A stretch of 23,392 nt of DNA from a virus, in IMG/VR virus record IMGVR_UViG_3300046009_006193, positions 1 to 23,392 of that record; one strand, given 5' to 3'. This document shows positions 1 through 5,438 of the stretch, piece after piece. The notes under the pieces are model-generated. The model saw nothing but the letters and a program-made list of their open reading frames with translations, did no database searches and had not been told where the DNA came from. Numbering within the stretch: position 1 is the stretch's first letter; each line of letters begins with the position of its first letter. A program made the translations under genes and the position numbers.

Positions 1-727
1 GCGGTGTGCCGTTCACCGTGGCGTTTTGCGGGTTGTCGGTGTGGAAGAAGTCTTGCCCGATGGGGATTACAATGGACTCGATGTTGTACCCGCTAACGCT
101 GTGCACCAAATCATGGAAGGCATTGGCGAATACTGATTCAGCAATCTTTAGGTCGTAAGCGTTGCCGGTCTCCGCCGCCCATGCCAGCTTGCCAAAGTGC
201 GCATCGAACAGGCCAAGCACTAGCAGGTGCGGTTCCCCGCTTGACTTACGCTTTACTGATACCTGCTTGGGCGCAATCTTGCGGATGCCGTCAATGAGGC
301 TTTGCAACGGGTCAACGAATACGGACTGCTTCCGGCGCCTAAGCCATACCTTGACCTGCCACAACTCGATTGCGTCCCACTTGTCCGCCTGGTTGCCGCG
401 TGCCATGTCCCACTTATTTATCGTGTGGCGCTCGACTTCCCATACCAGTTGGTCCACGTTCGCCGCTCCTAGGGCATCCTCAAGCGTTCGTACAGTATTC
501 GATACCGATGTGATTGTCTGCGCCGTGTCGGATTGCTCTATGGAGAAGGATTCTTTACCTTGCGGGGCAGTTTGCGCTTGCTGGGCTTGCGGCTTACCCA
601 TCTTGTCTATGTGGTGCTTGGCGGTAGATTTATGGATGCCCAACGCCCGGGCCGTGCCGCGAATGCTTCCGCACTGGCGATAGGCTTCCCACACATCTTC
701 GCTCTTGATGCCCTTGTTTTCACTCAT
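1..727 (-). CDS. HTH plus calcineurin-like metallophosphoesterase, 5' part only
   Basis: This gene starts at 727 and is still open at the window's left edge, so only the first 242 residues are visible. Residues 9-42 look like a helix-turn-helix (SIRGTARALGIHKSTAKHHI), followed by a polar linker. From about residue 167 the sequence LLVLGLFDAHFGK, then IVIPIGQDFFHTDN, matches the first metal-binding blocks of calcineurin-like phosphoesterases. Candidate ligands are D175, H177 and D226. Phage proteins joining a DNA-binding N-terminus to this fold are familiar, and a nuclease or phosphatase role is likely. The ATG overlaps the upstream stop as ATGA, so the gene is translationally coupled to the 88-aa gene. 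The remaining metal ligands lie outside the window, so activity cannot be judged. Confidence 0.75.
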   Translation of the reverse strand, partial: MSENKGIKSEDVWEAYRQCGSIRGTARALGIHKSTAKHHIDKMGKPQAQQAQTAPQGKESFSIEQSDTAQTITSVSNTVRTLEDALGAANVDQLVWEVERHTINKWDMARGNQADKWDAIELWQVKVWLRRRKQSVFVDPLQSLIDGIRKIAPKQVSVKRKSSGEPHLLVLGLFDAHFGKLAWAAETGNAYDLKIAESVFANAFHDLVHSVSGYNIESIVIPIGQDFFHTDNPQNATVNGTP

Positions 728-990
728 GCGAGCCTGCGCTTTACACGCTTGAGAATCAAATAACCTGCAAGGTCAAACTCTGGGTCCTCTGTATCGTCAG
801 TCTGCCCCGAACGTATCCGCGATAGCTTATCGTCTATTCGCACGTTGATTTGCTCTAACGTGTCGCACTTAGAGAATATCCGAACGGGGTCAAGTGCGGA
901 GTTGCCATACTTGCGATTCTTGTCGCAGAGCATGTCTGCAAGTTCGGCACACACGGCGCGTATCTCGGCTTGCGTACCAGTATCAAACAT
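724..990 (-). CDS. DUF1599-like small protein (nucleotide-modification-associated type)
   Basis: This 88-aa protein begins with a good Shine-Dalgarno (AGGAG, 6 nt before ATG). The core has the pattern KNRKYGNSALDP...F......L.QINVRIDDKLSRI, followed by DDTEDPEFDLAGYLIL. This resembles the DUF1599 family (Nmad1), which Iyer and colleagues linked by gene neighbourhood to modified-nucleotide metabolism in phages. The match is from memory of the pattern, not a search. The protein appears complete, with no membrane segment or signal peptide. Its start overlaps the end of the metallopeptidase-like gene by 8 nt, and its stop overlaps the next ATG, so the three genes form one coupled unit. The biochemical activity of the family is uncertain. 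Confidence 0.6.
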   Translation of the reverse strand: MFDTGTQAEIRAVCAELADMLCDKNRKYGNSALDPVRIFSKCDTLEQINVRIDDKLSRIRSGQTDDTEDPEFDLAGYLILKRVKRRLA

Positions 991-1264
991 GCTTTTCTCC
1001 TAGCAATTGTGGATTATCCGTGAGTGCTTGGAACACCCCATGCGCCAGCCCGTCAACCAGCAATTCGTTGTGCTTGCTGTATCCGAGGTTGTACATGATG
1101 CCGTGTATGATTTCGTGCCATAAGGTTACTGCTCGCGCTTCCGTTGACATCCCCGCCCTTATCAAAATGGTTTGCGTCTCATAATCAATAGAGCCGTAGG
1201 CCGCTAATTCAGACTCGACTATGGTGTAGGTGATTGCACCAATCTTTATGGTTGACGCGCTCAA
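983..1264 (-). CDS. Small HEXXH zinc metallopeptidase-like protein (ImmA/IrrE or SprT type)
   Basis: The core motif is LWHEIIHGIMYNLG, an HEXXH zinc site, preceded by a short beta-rich segment (IDYETQTILIRAG). This arrangement is common in small phage metallopeptidases related to ImmA/IrrE, which cleave regulators such as phage repressors. The open frame extends to an ATG at 1330, but that would overlap the 46-aa gene by 70 nt. A TTG at 1264 overlaps that gene's stop as TTGA and follows an AAGGG sequence, so I prefer it (93 aa). The protein is short compared with full ImmA enzymes and shows no DNA-binding domain. The substrate is unknown. Confidence 0.65.
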   Translation of the reverse strand: MSASTIKIGAITYTIVESELAAYGSIDYETQTILIRAGMSTEARAVTLWHEIIHGIMYNLGYSKHNELLVDGLAHGVFQALTDNPQLLGEKHV

Positions 1265-1401
1265 TAGCCTAGCAGCCCTTGAATGAATAGCGTTGCCCCC
1301 ACGGCGGACCATGCCGCCACAAACACCCAAGCGAGCGATATCAGCTTGGCCTTGCGCACGGCAAGGAATGAGATTAGCCCCTTGCGGAGATCGTCTAGCA
1401 T
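1261..1401 (-). CDS. 46-aa single-pass membrane peptide
   Basis: A short frame fills the gap between the endolysin gene and the metallopeptidase-like gene. It starts with ATG 4 nt after the endolysin stop and encodes 46 residues. A basic N-terminus (residues 6-19, including RKGL and VRKAK) precedes a hydrophobic segment of about 25 residues (LISLAWVFVAAWSAVGATLF). The composition fits an inner-membrane peptide with the N-terminus in the cytoplasm. Its place beside the endolysin suggests a lysis-related role, but I do not recognise the family. The exact fit in the gap and the TTGA coupling to the next gene support it being real. Confidence 0.55.
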   Translation of the reverse strand: MLDDLRKGLISFLAVRKAKLISLAWVFVAAWSAVGATLFIQGLLGY

Positions 1402-1405
1402 TGCG

Positions 1406-1996
1406 CTAAACCCCCAACGCTAAGGCTTCTTTGACAGATACCAGCCTTTTGCCGCCCTTGCCCCACAAGATTATCTGCCGCTTGTTTTGCCGCGTACTGG
1501 ATGCCACATGAACCCATGCAGGCGCGCCCGGTTCGCCAAATTCGTGAATCACTTGGTCAATGTCCAGCGCGTCTAGGTTTAAGACTACGTGAACGAAAAG
1601 GTAGAAGTTGGGGGGCCAGTGCTTGCCGGTGTCGGGGATTCCTAGAATCTCGAATACCATGCCGCGCAAGTCCGCCCGATGCCGCAAGTGCGCCTCGCTC
1701 ATAAAATCGTAGGATAGTTTCAGGTCCGCAGCCTCACCAACGAGGTGTTGGCTTGTCGCGCTGCCTTTGACTATGGTGTTAACCCGGTTGCACCGATACC
1801 CGCTAGACACGTTCACGGGGACACCCAAGCCGGTGCGGATGGGGTCCAAAGTGACATTCGCCAGTCGCGTCAAGTTGTCCACCACTAGAAACGGGGGATT
1901 GAATTGCAGGGCTTCCAAGCCGTTCCGCGTGGCGGTGTCGGATTCCAGCAATTCGTACAGCCGGAAGTACCGGCCTAGCGGCTTGTCGGCAACCAT
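1406..1996 (-). CDS. Endolysin, peptidase M15 family (zinc D-Ala-D-Ala carboxypeptidase-like)
   Basis: This 196-aa protein has the M15 zinc-peptidase layout: VSSGYRCNRVN (residues 63-73), GSATSQHLVGEAADL with H84 and D91 (78-92), IDQVIHEFG (146-154) and WVHVASS with H163 (161-167). H84, D91 and H163 are the expected zinc ligands, and the acidic residue in the IDQVIHE block is the likely general base. In phages this family cuts peptide crosslinks in peptidoglycan. There is no signal peptide, so export would need the nearby holin candidate. The start follows AAGG about 9 nt upstream, inside the end of the 34-aa gene. Its position in a cluster of small membrane proteins fits a lysis cassette. 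Confidence 0.85.
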   Translation of the reverse strand: MVADKPLGRYFRLYELLESDTATRNGLEALQFNPPFLVVDNLTRLANVTLDPIRTGLGVPVNVSSGYRCNRVNTIVKGSATSQHLVGEAADLKLSYDFMSEAHLRHRADLRGMVFEILGIPDTGKHWPPNFYLFVHVVLNLDALDIDQVIHEFGEPGAPAWVHVASSTRQNKRQIILWGKGGKRLVSVKEALALGV

Positions 1997-1997
1997 G

Positions 1998-2102
1998 CTA
2001 CTTGCCCTTCTTGGGTTTGGGCGGCTTTACAGGCTTCTCAGGCTTCTTTGGCTTGGCGGGTTTGCTAGATGGGGCTTTTTGTTTGCCGGAATTGTTTCCC
2101 AT
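1998..2102 (-). CDS. 34-aa Lys/Pro-rich peptide
   Basis: A short frame lies directly upstream of the endolysin gene, with GGAG 9 nt before its ATG. The 34 residues are mostly lysine and proline, with a repeating K-P pattern (KPAKPKKPEKPVKPPKP). It has no hydrophobic segment and should be extended and strongly basic. It may bind nucleic acid or anionic cell-wall polymer, or simply serve as a translated leader that couples ribosomes to the endolysin start 2 nt after its stop. I know no family for it. The good ribosome binding site and neat fit in the gap are the support. Confidence 0.5.
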   Translation of the reverse strand: MGNNSGKQKAPSSKPAKPKKPEKPVKPPKPKKGK

Positions 2103-2119
2103 GCTGTAAAACTCCAACT

Positions 2120-2162
2120 GTCAAGGATTCCTTGACTGTTCAGTTGTCAAGTAATGCTTGAC
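2120..2162. promoter_or_regulatory. Two tandem 17-nt palindromes, GTCAAG-N5-CTTGAC
   Basis: The 59-nt gap between the lipoprotein gene and the 34-aa gene is largely filled by two inverted repeats of identical design. GTCAAGGATTCCTTGAC (2120-2136) is a perfect 8+1+8 palindrome. GTCAAGTAATGCTTGAC (2146-2162) has 6-bp arms around 5 nt. Their centres are 26 nt apart. Such tandem sites usually bind a dimeric regulator. They could also form small RNA hairpins upstream of the endolysin. No T-tract follows, so an intrinsic terminator is unlikely. I see no good -10 element at proper spacing. Confidence 0.55.
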
Positions 2163-2638
2163 TACTCACACCCGCACAGGCTACGCGACTGCGAAAGCAT
2201 CGGGGAGCCGTCCACGATGCCCGCAGGGACGCGGCACAGCAATTCGCATAGACTTGCCAACCGGTCGAGCGGTGAAGTATCAGGGGCCACTACGTCAATC
2301 TTAGGCGTGAACAGTCCTGCACTCGCTAGGCTGGCAACAATGGATGTCACAAGCTGGCCGGCAACCTGTGCAGCTTCAATCTGCCCGCTGTTGTCCAAGC
2401 CTTCCGCGTTCGCCCCCACTTCGATAGTGCCATCGGTAGCATTCCATCGGTAGGTTAGGTGCTGATTCGTGGAATCAAGCTGGCCGAACGGTCCAGCCTT
2501 GGCCGTGGCCTTAAAGCTGGTTCCATCTGCGTCAATGAATTCGGTTTGTGCCTTGGTAGCGCACCCGCTTACCAGAATGATTGACAGCACGATGCCCATG
2601 AAAATCAGCAGGTGCAAAGTCTCTTGAGATTGCTTCAT
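2162..2638 (-). CDS. Phage lipoprotein in the lysis cassette (outer-membrane spanin candidate)
   Basis: The best start is the ATG at 2638, which shares one base with the stop of the holin-like gene (TGATG). The 158-aa product begins with a lipoprotein signal: a hydrophobic stretch LLIFMGIVLSIILVSGC ending in the lipobox LVSGC, with C26 as the predicted lipidated residue. The rest is polar and predicted soluble, and ends LCGCE with several cysteines. A lipoprotein beside a holin and an endolysin suggests a role in outer-membrane disruption, as for Rz1-type spanins. It is longer than usual Rz1 proteins and lacks their proline-rich character, so that role is only inferred. Confidence 0.65.
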   Translation of the reverse strand: MKQSQETLHLLIFMGIVLSIILVSGCATKAQTEFIDADGTSFKATAKAGPFGQLDSTNQHLTYRWNATDGTIEVGANAEGLDNSGQIEAAQVAGQLVTSIVASLASAGLFTPKIDVVAPDTSPLDRLASLCELLCRVPAGIVDGSPMLSQSRSLCGCE

Positions 2639-2898
2639 CAGTTGCGCCTTTCGGTTGGGCGGCGGTATTCCCGCCATGCCGCGATTCCTGCGCCTATCAA
2701 GACACTAATCAAGGCAGTCAGAGCCGCCGTGACATGCGCAGGGGGTTCGGCAAACCCGTAGAGGGTGTAGGCATAAATCAGCAAGGTTGTGATTGGCACA
2801 GCCGCCGCGCCACCCGTGCCGTAATCCGCGCCGTTGCGCTTCAAGCGGTTAGTGGCCTGTGTGGCCTTTGTCGGGGGAATGGGAGTCGTTGTGGGCAT
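2638..2898 (-). CDS. Holin-like protein with two membrane segments
   Basis: The start chosen is the ATG at 2898, preceded by AAGGAGG at 7 nt spacing. An in-frame ATG at 2919 lacks such a site and would overlap the upstream gene. The 86-aa product has a basic, threonine/proline-rich N-terminus, two hydrophobic segments (PITTLLIYAYTLYGF and VTAALTALISVLIGAGIAAW) and a charged tail (REYRRPTERRN). Two membrane passes and a charged C-terminus are typical of small holins, which open the inner membrane to release endolysin. The neighbours support this. The family was not recognised by sequence. Confidence 0.6.
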   Translation of the reverse strand: MPTTTPIPPTKATQATNRLKRNGADYGTGGAAAVPITTLLIYAYTLYGFAEPPAHVTAALTALISVLIGAGIAAWREYRRPTERRN

Positions 2899-2900
2899 GT

Positions 2901-3197
2901 TTACGCCTCCTTGGGGCAACGGTATACGGGAGTCTCTACCGTGTAGCTTCCGCCGCCGTTGTTGGCATGTTGCCGATGCCCGCCCGATTCGTGGATGGTT
3001 TCCAACCGCGTGATACGCATGTCGTGCTTGTTGGCTTGCGTGTTGACACCGGCAATGGTTGCCTTTAGTTCATTGACTGAAACAGTGAGGTGCTCAAGCA
3101 CGCTGGACAGCTTGCCCCATGCCCGAGCAACGAAGATGATGTTGACCATTGCAGCAAGCACAAGGCTGCAAACTGCCACTGTTTCCGGTAGCGTCAT
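2901..3197 (-). CDS. Membrane-anchored coiled-coil protein of the lysis cassette
   Basis: This 98-aa protein has one N-terminal membrane segment (about residues 5-25, VAVCSLVLAAMVNIIFVA). A heptad-rich region follows (about 30-70, LSSVLEHLTVSVNELKATIAGVNTQ), and then a polar, His/Asn/Gly-rich tail. The layout is like inner-membrane spanins or XhlA-type phage proteins. With the lipoprotein two genes downstream it could form a two-part spanin, but this is inference. Its ATG overlaps the stop of the 40-aa gene as ATGA. Its last codons contain the ribosome binding site of the holin-like gene. Confidence 0.55.
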   Translation of the reverse strand: MTLPETVAVCSLVLAAMVNIIFVARAWGKLSSVLEHLTVSVNELKATIAGVNTQANKHDMRITRLETIHESGGHRQHANNGGGSYTVETPVYRCPKEA

Positions 3198-3316
3198 CCC
3201 GCACCGCCGAGGCTAGAAAGGAATTCGATTAGGGCGGCGATCAAGCCTGAACCACCCAAGCCAATCAGCGCGTCGAATATCAACCGCGCAATCGCAAAGA
3301 AAAAATCTTGTGTCAT
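3194..3316 (-). CDS. 40-aa hydrophobic peptide, first gene of the lysis cassette
   Basis: This frame has GGAGG 7 nt before ATG and ends in an ATGA overlap with the next gene. Its 40 residues are mostly hydrophobic (FFFAIARLIFDALIGLGGSGLIAALIEFL) with glycine in the middle, so it could insert as a short hairpin or a single helix. It is the first gene after a strong promoter-like sequence. A small phage membrane peptide here could be a second holin, an antiholin or a pinholin, but none can be assigned from sequence alone. The ribosome binding site and overlap make it a likely real gene. Confidence 0.6.
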   Translation of the reverse strand: MTQDFFFAIARLIFDALIGLGGSGLIAALIEFLSSLGGAG

Positions 3317-3334
3317 AGCCTAGCCTCCGCGTGC

Positions 3335-3364
3335 ATTGTAGTATGGTTATCCGTTTTCTGTCAA
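3335..3364 (-). promoter_or_regulatory. Sigma70-type promoter for the lysis cassette
   Basis: On the minus strand, TTGACA (3364-3359) is followed after 18 nt by TACAAT (3340-3335), giving a perfect -35 and a 5/6 -10. Predicted initiation lies a few bases before the GGAGG of the 40-aa gene, so the leader would be very short. It sits in the only sizeable gap between the structural genes and the lysis genes. This suggests lysis has its own transcription start. No terminator was seen upstream of it. Confidence 0.6.
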
Positions 3365-3379
3365 TGGGTTATTATGGGG

Positions 3380-3820
3380 CTAAATCAGCTTTTCAACAAT
3401 CACCACGCCGGTATCACTGGCGCGGGGGTTCCAAGTGCATCGCAGCATTTTGGCCGTGGTATCCGCCACCAAATCCGCGCCCGTGCTTGTGCGCACATTC
3501 GTGCTGTTAGTGGACCCTGTACCGCTGCCATTCTTTACCGTGATATCCCGGCTACTGCTTGTGGTGCGCATGTAGAACACAATGACCGCATCCAAATCAG
3601 GGAACACGCTCATGTCTATGCCGGTCAAATCATCGGAAGATGCCGCGCCCTCGGTGTCTATCAGGAAAGCGTTGCCCACCGCCGCAGGGGTAAAGACACC
3701 GCTAACCAGTTCAACGCCCGTGGCTAGCGTGTGCTGCAAAACACCCGGCACCACTTCGCCGGTCGAGTACACCTGTGCGGCGTTGATGTCGTTCGCTACG
3801 TTCAAGTCACCTGCTGCCAT
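3380..3820 (-). CDS. Structural protein at the end of the tail-tip cluster, unassigned
   Basis: This 146-aa protein is complete. It has no signal peptide or membrane segment, and is rich in Ser, Thr, Val and Gly with alternating hydrophobic residues (AVIVFYMRTTSSSRDITV), suggesting mostly beta structure. Such small proteins at the end of a tail module can be tail-tip decorations, short fibre parts or receptor-binding accessories. The sequence itself shows no motif I recognise. It sits 11 nt downstream of the large tail-tip gene and immediately upstream of the lysis promoter. Confidence 0.55.
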   Translation of the reverse strand: MAAGDLNVANDINAAQVYSTGEVVPGVLQHTLATGVELVSGVFTPAAVGNAFLIDTEGAASSDDLTGIDMSVFPDLDAVIVFYMRTTSSSRDITVKNGSGTGSTNSTNVRTSTGADLVADTTAKMLRCTWNPRASDTGVVIVEKLI

Positions 3821-3831
3821 GTCTAATACTC

Positions 3832-5160
3832 CTAAAGTAATTCCAAATCACACGCATCGAGCGGTACAGGAGTGCCAAACGTCAAGTTAGGCGTGAAAAT
3901 CATACGCCGCCCCGCACGCTGAACATCCTCATCCCACCCACTATCATACAACCAAGAATCCTCGCCCGCCCACTCGCCCCTCAACAACCCACCACTCGCC
4001 ACCGTCTTCCAAGCCTTCAAAGGCGCAGCAGCAGCCCACTCAATTCCAAGAACCACCGTTACGCTGCCCCCTATAAACTTCACCGTCTTCGTCGCAACTG
4101 GCCCCCCACCGCCCGGCGCATAGCCCGCACCCGAATCGCTCACCTCATCCACCGAAAGCGTCACCGTCGCCGCAGCACCATCCGCATTCGCTTCGTCAAA
4201 CGGCGCCCCCTCAAACGAATTCAGTAAAATTACCTCCACAGGCACCTCTACATCATCCGGCAAGCCATAAGTCTCCAAATACTCCGCCCAATCATCAGCA
4301 TCAAAATGCAGCTCCTGCGTCTTCTGCGCCTCAGCCCGCGCACGCCACAAATTCAACGCAGGAGACGTATCAGTGTCAGGCCCCCCGAAAAACTCACTCG
4401 AAGCCCCACCCCCTTCGTTCAATATCCGCACCCGATAATCGCAAATCACCCCCACCTTCCCATCCTCAATACCGCTCGCGCCGCCGCCGCTCGTCGGGCA
4501 ATCCGCCGCCACAGACGTGTCCAAGTAATACCCCGGCCGCCCCCACGTGCTTCCAGACGTATACGGCCCACCGGTACCACTGTCATACACCGCCGTCCCG
4601 CTCGACTCCCCAAAATCCCCCGTATGCACATAGCTCACCGAACCATACTGCAACGTATACAACGCCGCAGGATGCGGGATCGGAAACATCGTCTTTTGCC
4701 TATCCAAAGCATCTACCACAGTCCGTAAATTCACCATCAAGGACTTCCAGCCCCGCAAATCACTAGGCACACTCGGCCCCGTGAAAGTCATCGGCTTCGC
4801 AGCATCTAAATTAGTGCAATACACCAAACTCCCCTCGTTCGGCGCATAAAACCACAACTTGCAATCTTCGCCCAGGCTCTCCTCGCAAATCGTGTTCAGT
4901 GTCGAAAAAAACTGCTCCATATACGCCTTCGCAAGGTCGTGCTTATTGCCCGCATGGCCTACCAGAAAATCATCCTCCGGATACTGCACCGCAGACCCCG
5001 GGTTCAAAACATTCCGCCAATTGCACGTCACACCAATGTCCTCGCCACGCCGCGAAATCTGCCGCATCATCTGCGCCCAAATACGGGAATACCAGAATCC
5101 CTCAAGAGGGAACCAATCCTCCATATCCCCTTGGCTAGGACTCGTTCGATAGGTCGCCAC
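3832..5160 (-). CDS. Large tail-tip or receptor-binding protein candidate
   Basis: The best start is the GTG at 5160, 2 nt after the upstream stop, with GAGGAGG 7 nt before it. The frame extends to an ATG at 5247, but that would overlap the previous gene by 85 nt. The 442-aa product opens with ATYRTSPSQGDMEDWFPLEGFWY and has many aromatic residues, glycine-rich loops (SGGGASG, APGGGGPV) and no membrane segment. Position after the tail hub genes suggests a tail-tip or host-recognition part. I recognise no domain. The coding strand is much richer in G than C: window lines 4081 and 4141 on the plus strand have 30 C to 13 G and 26 C to 10 G. Neighbouring genes are more balanced. Confidence 0.6.
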   Translation of the reverse strand: MATYRTSPSQGDMEDWFPLEGFWYSRIWAQMMRQISRRGEDIGVTCNWRNVLNPGSAVQYPEDDFLVGHAGNKHDLAKAYMEQFFSTLNTICEESLGEDCKLWFYAPNEGSLVYCTNLDAAKPMTFTGPSVPSDLRGWKSLMVNLRTVVDALDRQKTMFPIPHPAALYTLQYGSVSYVHTGDFGESSGTAVYDSGTGGPYTSGSTWGRPGYYLDTSVAADCPTSGGGASGIEDGKVGVICDYRVRILNEGGGASSEFFGGPDTDTSPALNLWRARAEAQKTQELHFDADDWAEYLETYGLPDDVEVPVEVILLNSFEGAPFDEANADGAAATVTLSVDEVSDSGAGYAPGGGGPVATKTVKFIGGSVTVVLGIEWAAAAPLKAWKTVASGGLLRGEWAGEDSWLYDSGWDEDVQRAGRRMIFTPNLTFGTPVPLDACDLELL

Positions 5161-5162
5161 CG

Positions 5163-5438
5163 CTAAGCCTCCTCGCCCGGCGTTCCATCGTAATCCGTCC
5201 AGTCGCTGCACGGATACCAATGAGTATGTCCCGGCGCAGCAAACCATAAAGCGTTATCGCCACTAAAATGTACTAATCTTGGCTGTGCGGGGATAGCAGG
5301 AAAAATATCTACGGTCGCTATTCCGCCACCACTCCCACCACTCCCGCCCCCGCGCACGGTCACGCGTAAGTTGCTGCCAAGCAACCGGTCTACGCTCGCT
5401 TCAATGCGCTCTATGCGGCTTGCTAACTGCCTATCCAT
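5163..5438 (-). CDS. Small tail-tip protein with coiled coil and glycine linker
   Basis: This 91-aa protein has three parts. An N-terminal amphipathic helix (residues 1-22, RQLASRIERIEASVDRLL) probably forms a coiled coil, perhaps a trimer. A flexible linker follows (GGGSGGSGGG, about 30-40). The C-terminal part is rich in aromatic residues (FSGDNALWFAAPGHTHWYPCSDW). This looks like a small adaptor or fibre-attachment part. Its start overlaps the end of the 677-aa hub gene by 8 nt. Its last codons supply the GAGGAGG ribosome binding site of the next gene. No family recognised. Confidence 0.6.
   Translation of the reverse strand: MDRQLASRIERIEASVDRLLGSNLRVTVRGGGSGGSGGGIATVDIFPAIPAQPRLVHFSGDNALWFAAPGHTHWYPCSDWTDYDGTPGEEA

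Noticed and set aside
162-683. 173-aa open frame on the plus strand at the left end
   Set aside because: The minus strand here reads a good HTH-metallophosphoesterase coupled to its upstream gene; the plus frame is its shadow.
2120-2162. Intrinsic terminator upstream of the endolysin
   Set aside because: The palindromes have no following T-tract on either strand and modest G+C content.
2100-2165. Promoter from the TTGACA sequences within the tandem palindromes
   Set aside because: No acceptable -10 hexamer at 16-18 nt from either TTGACA.
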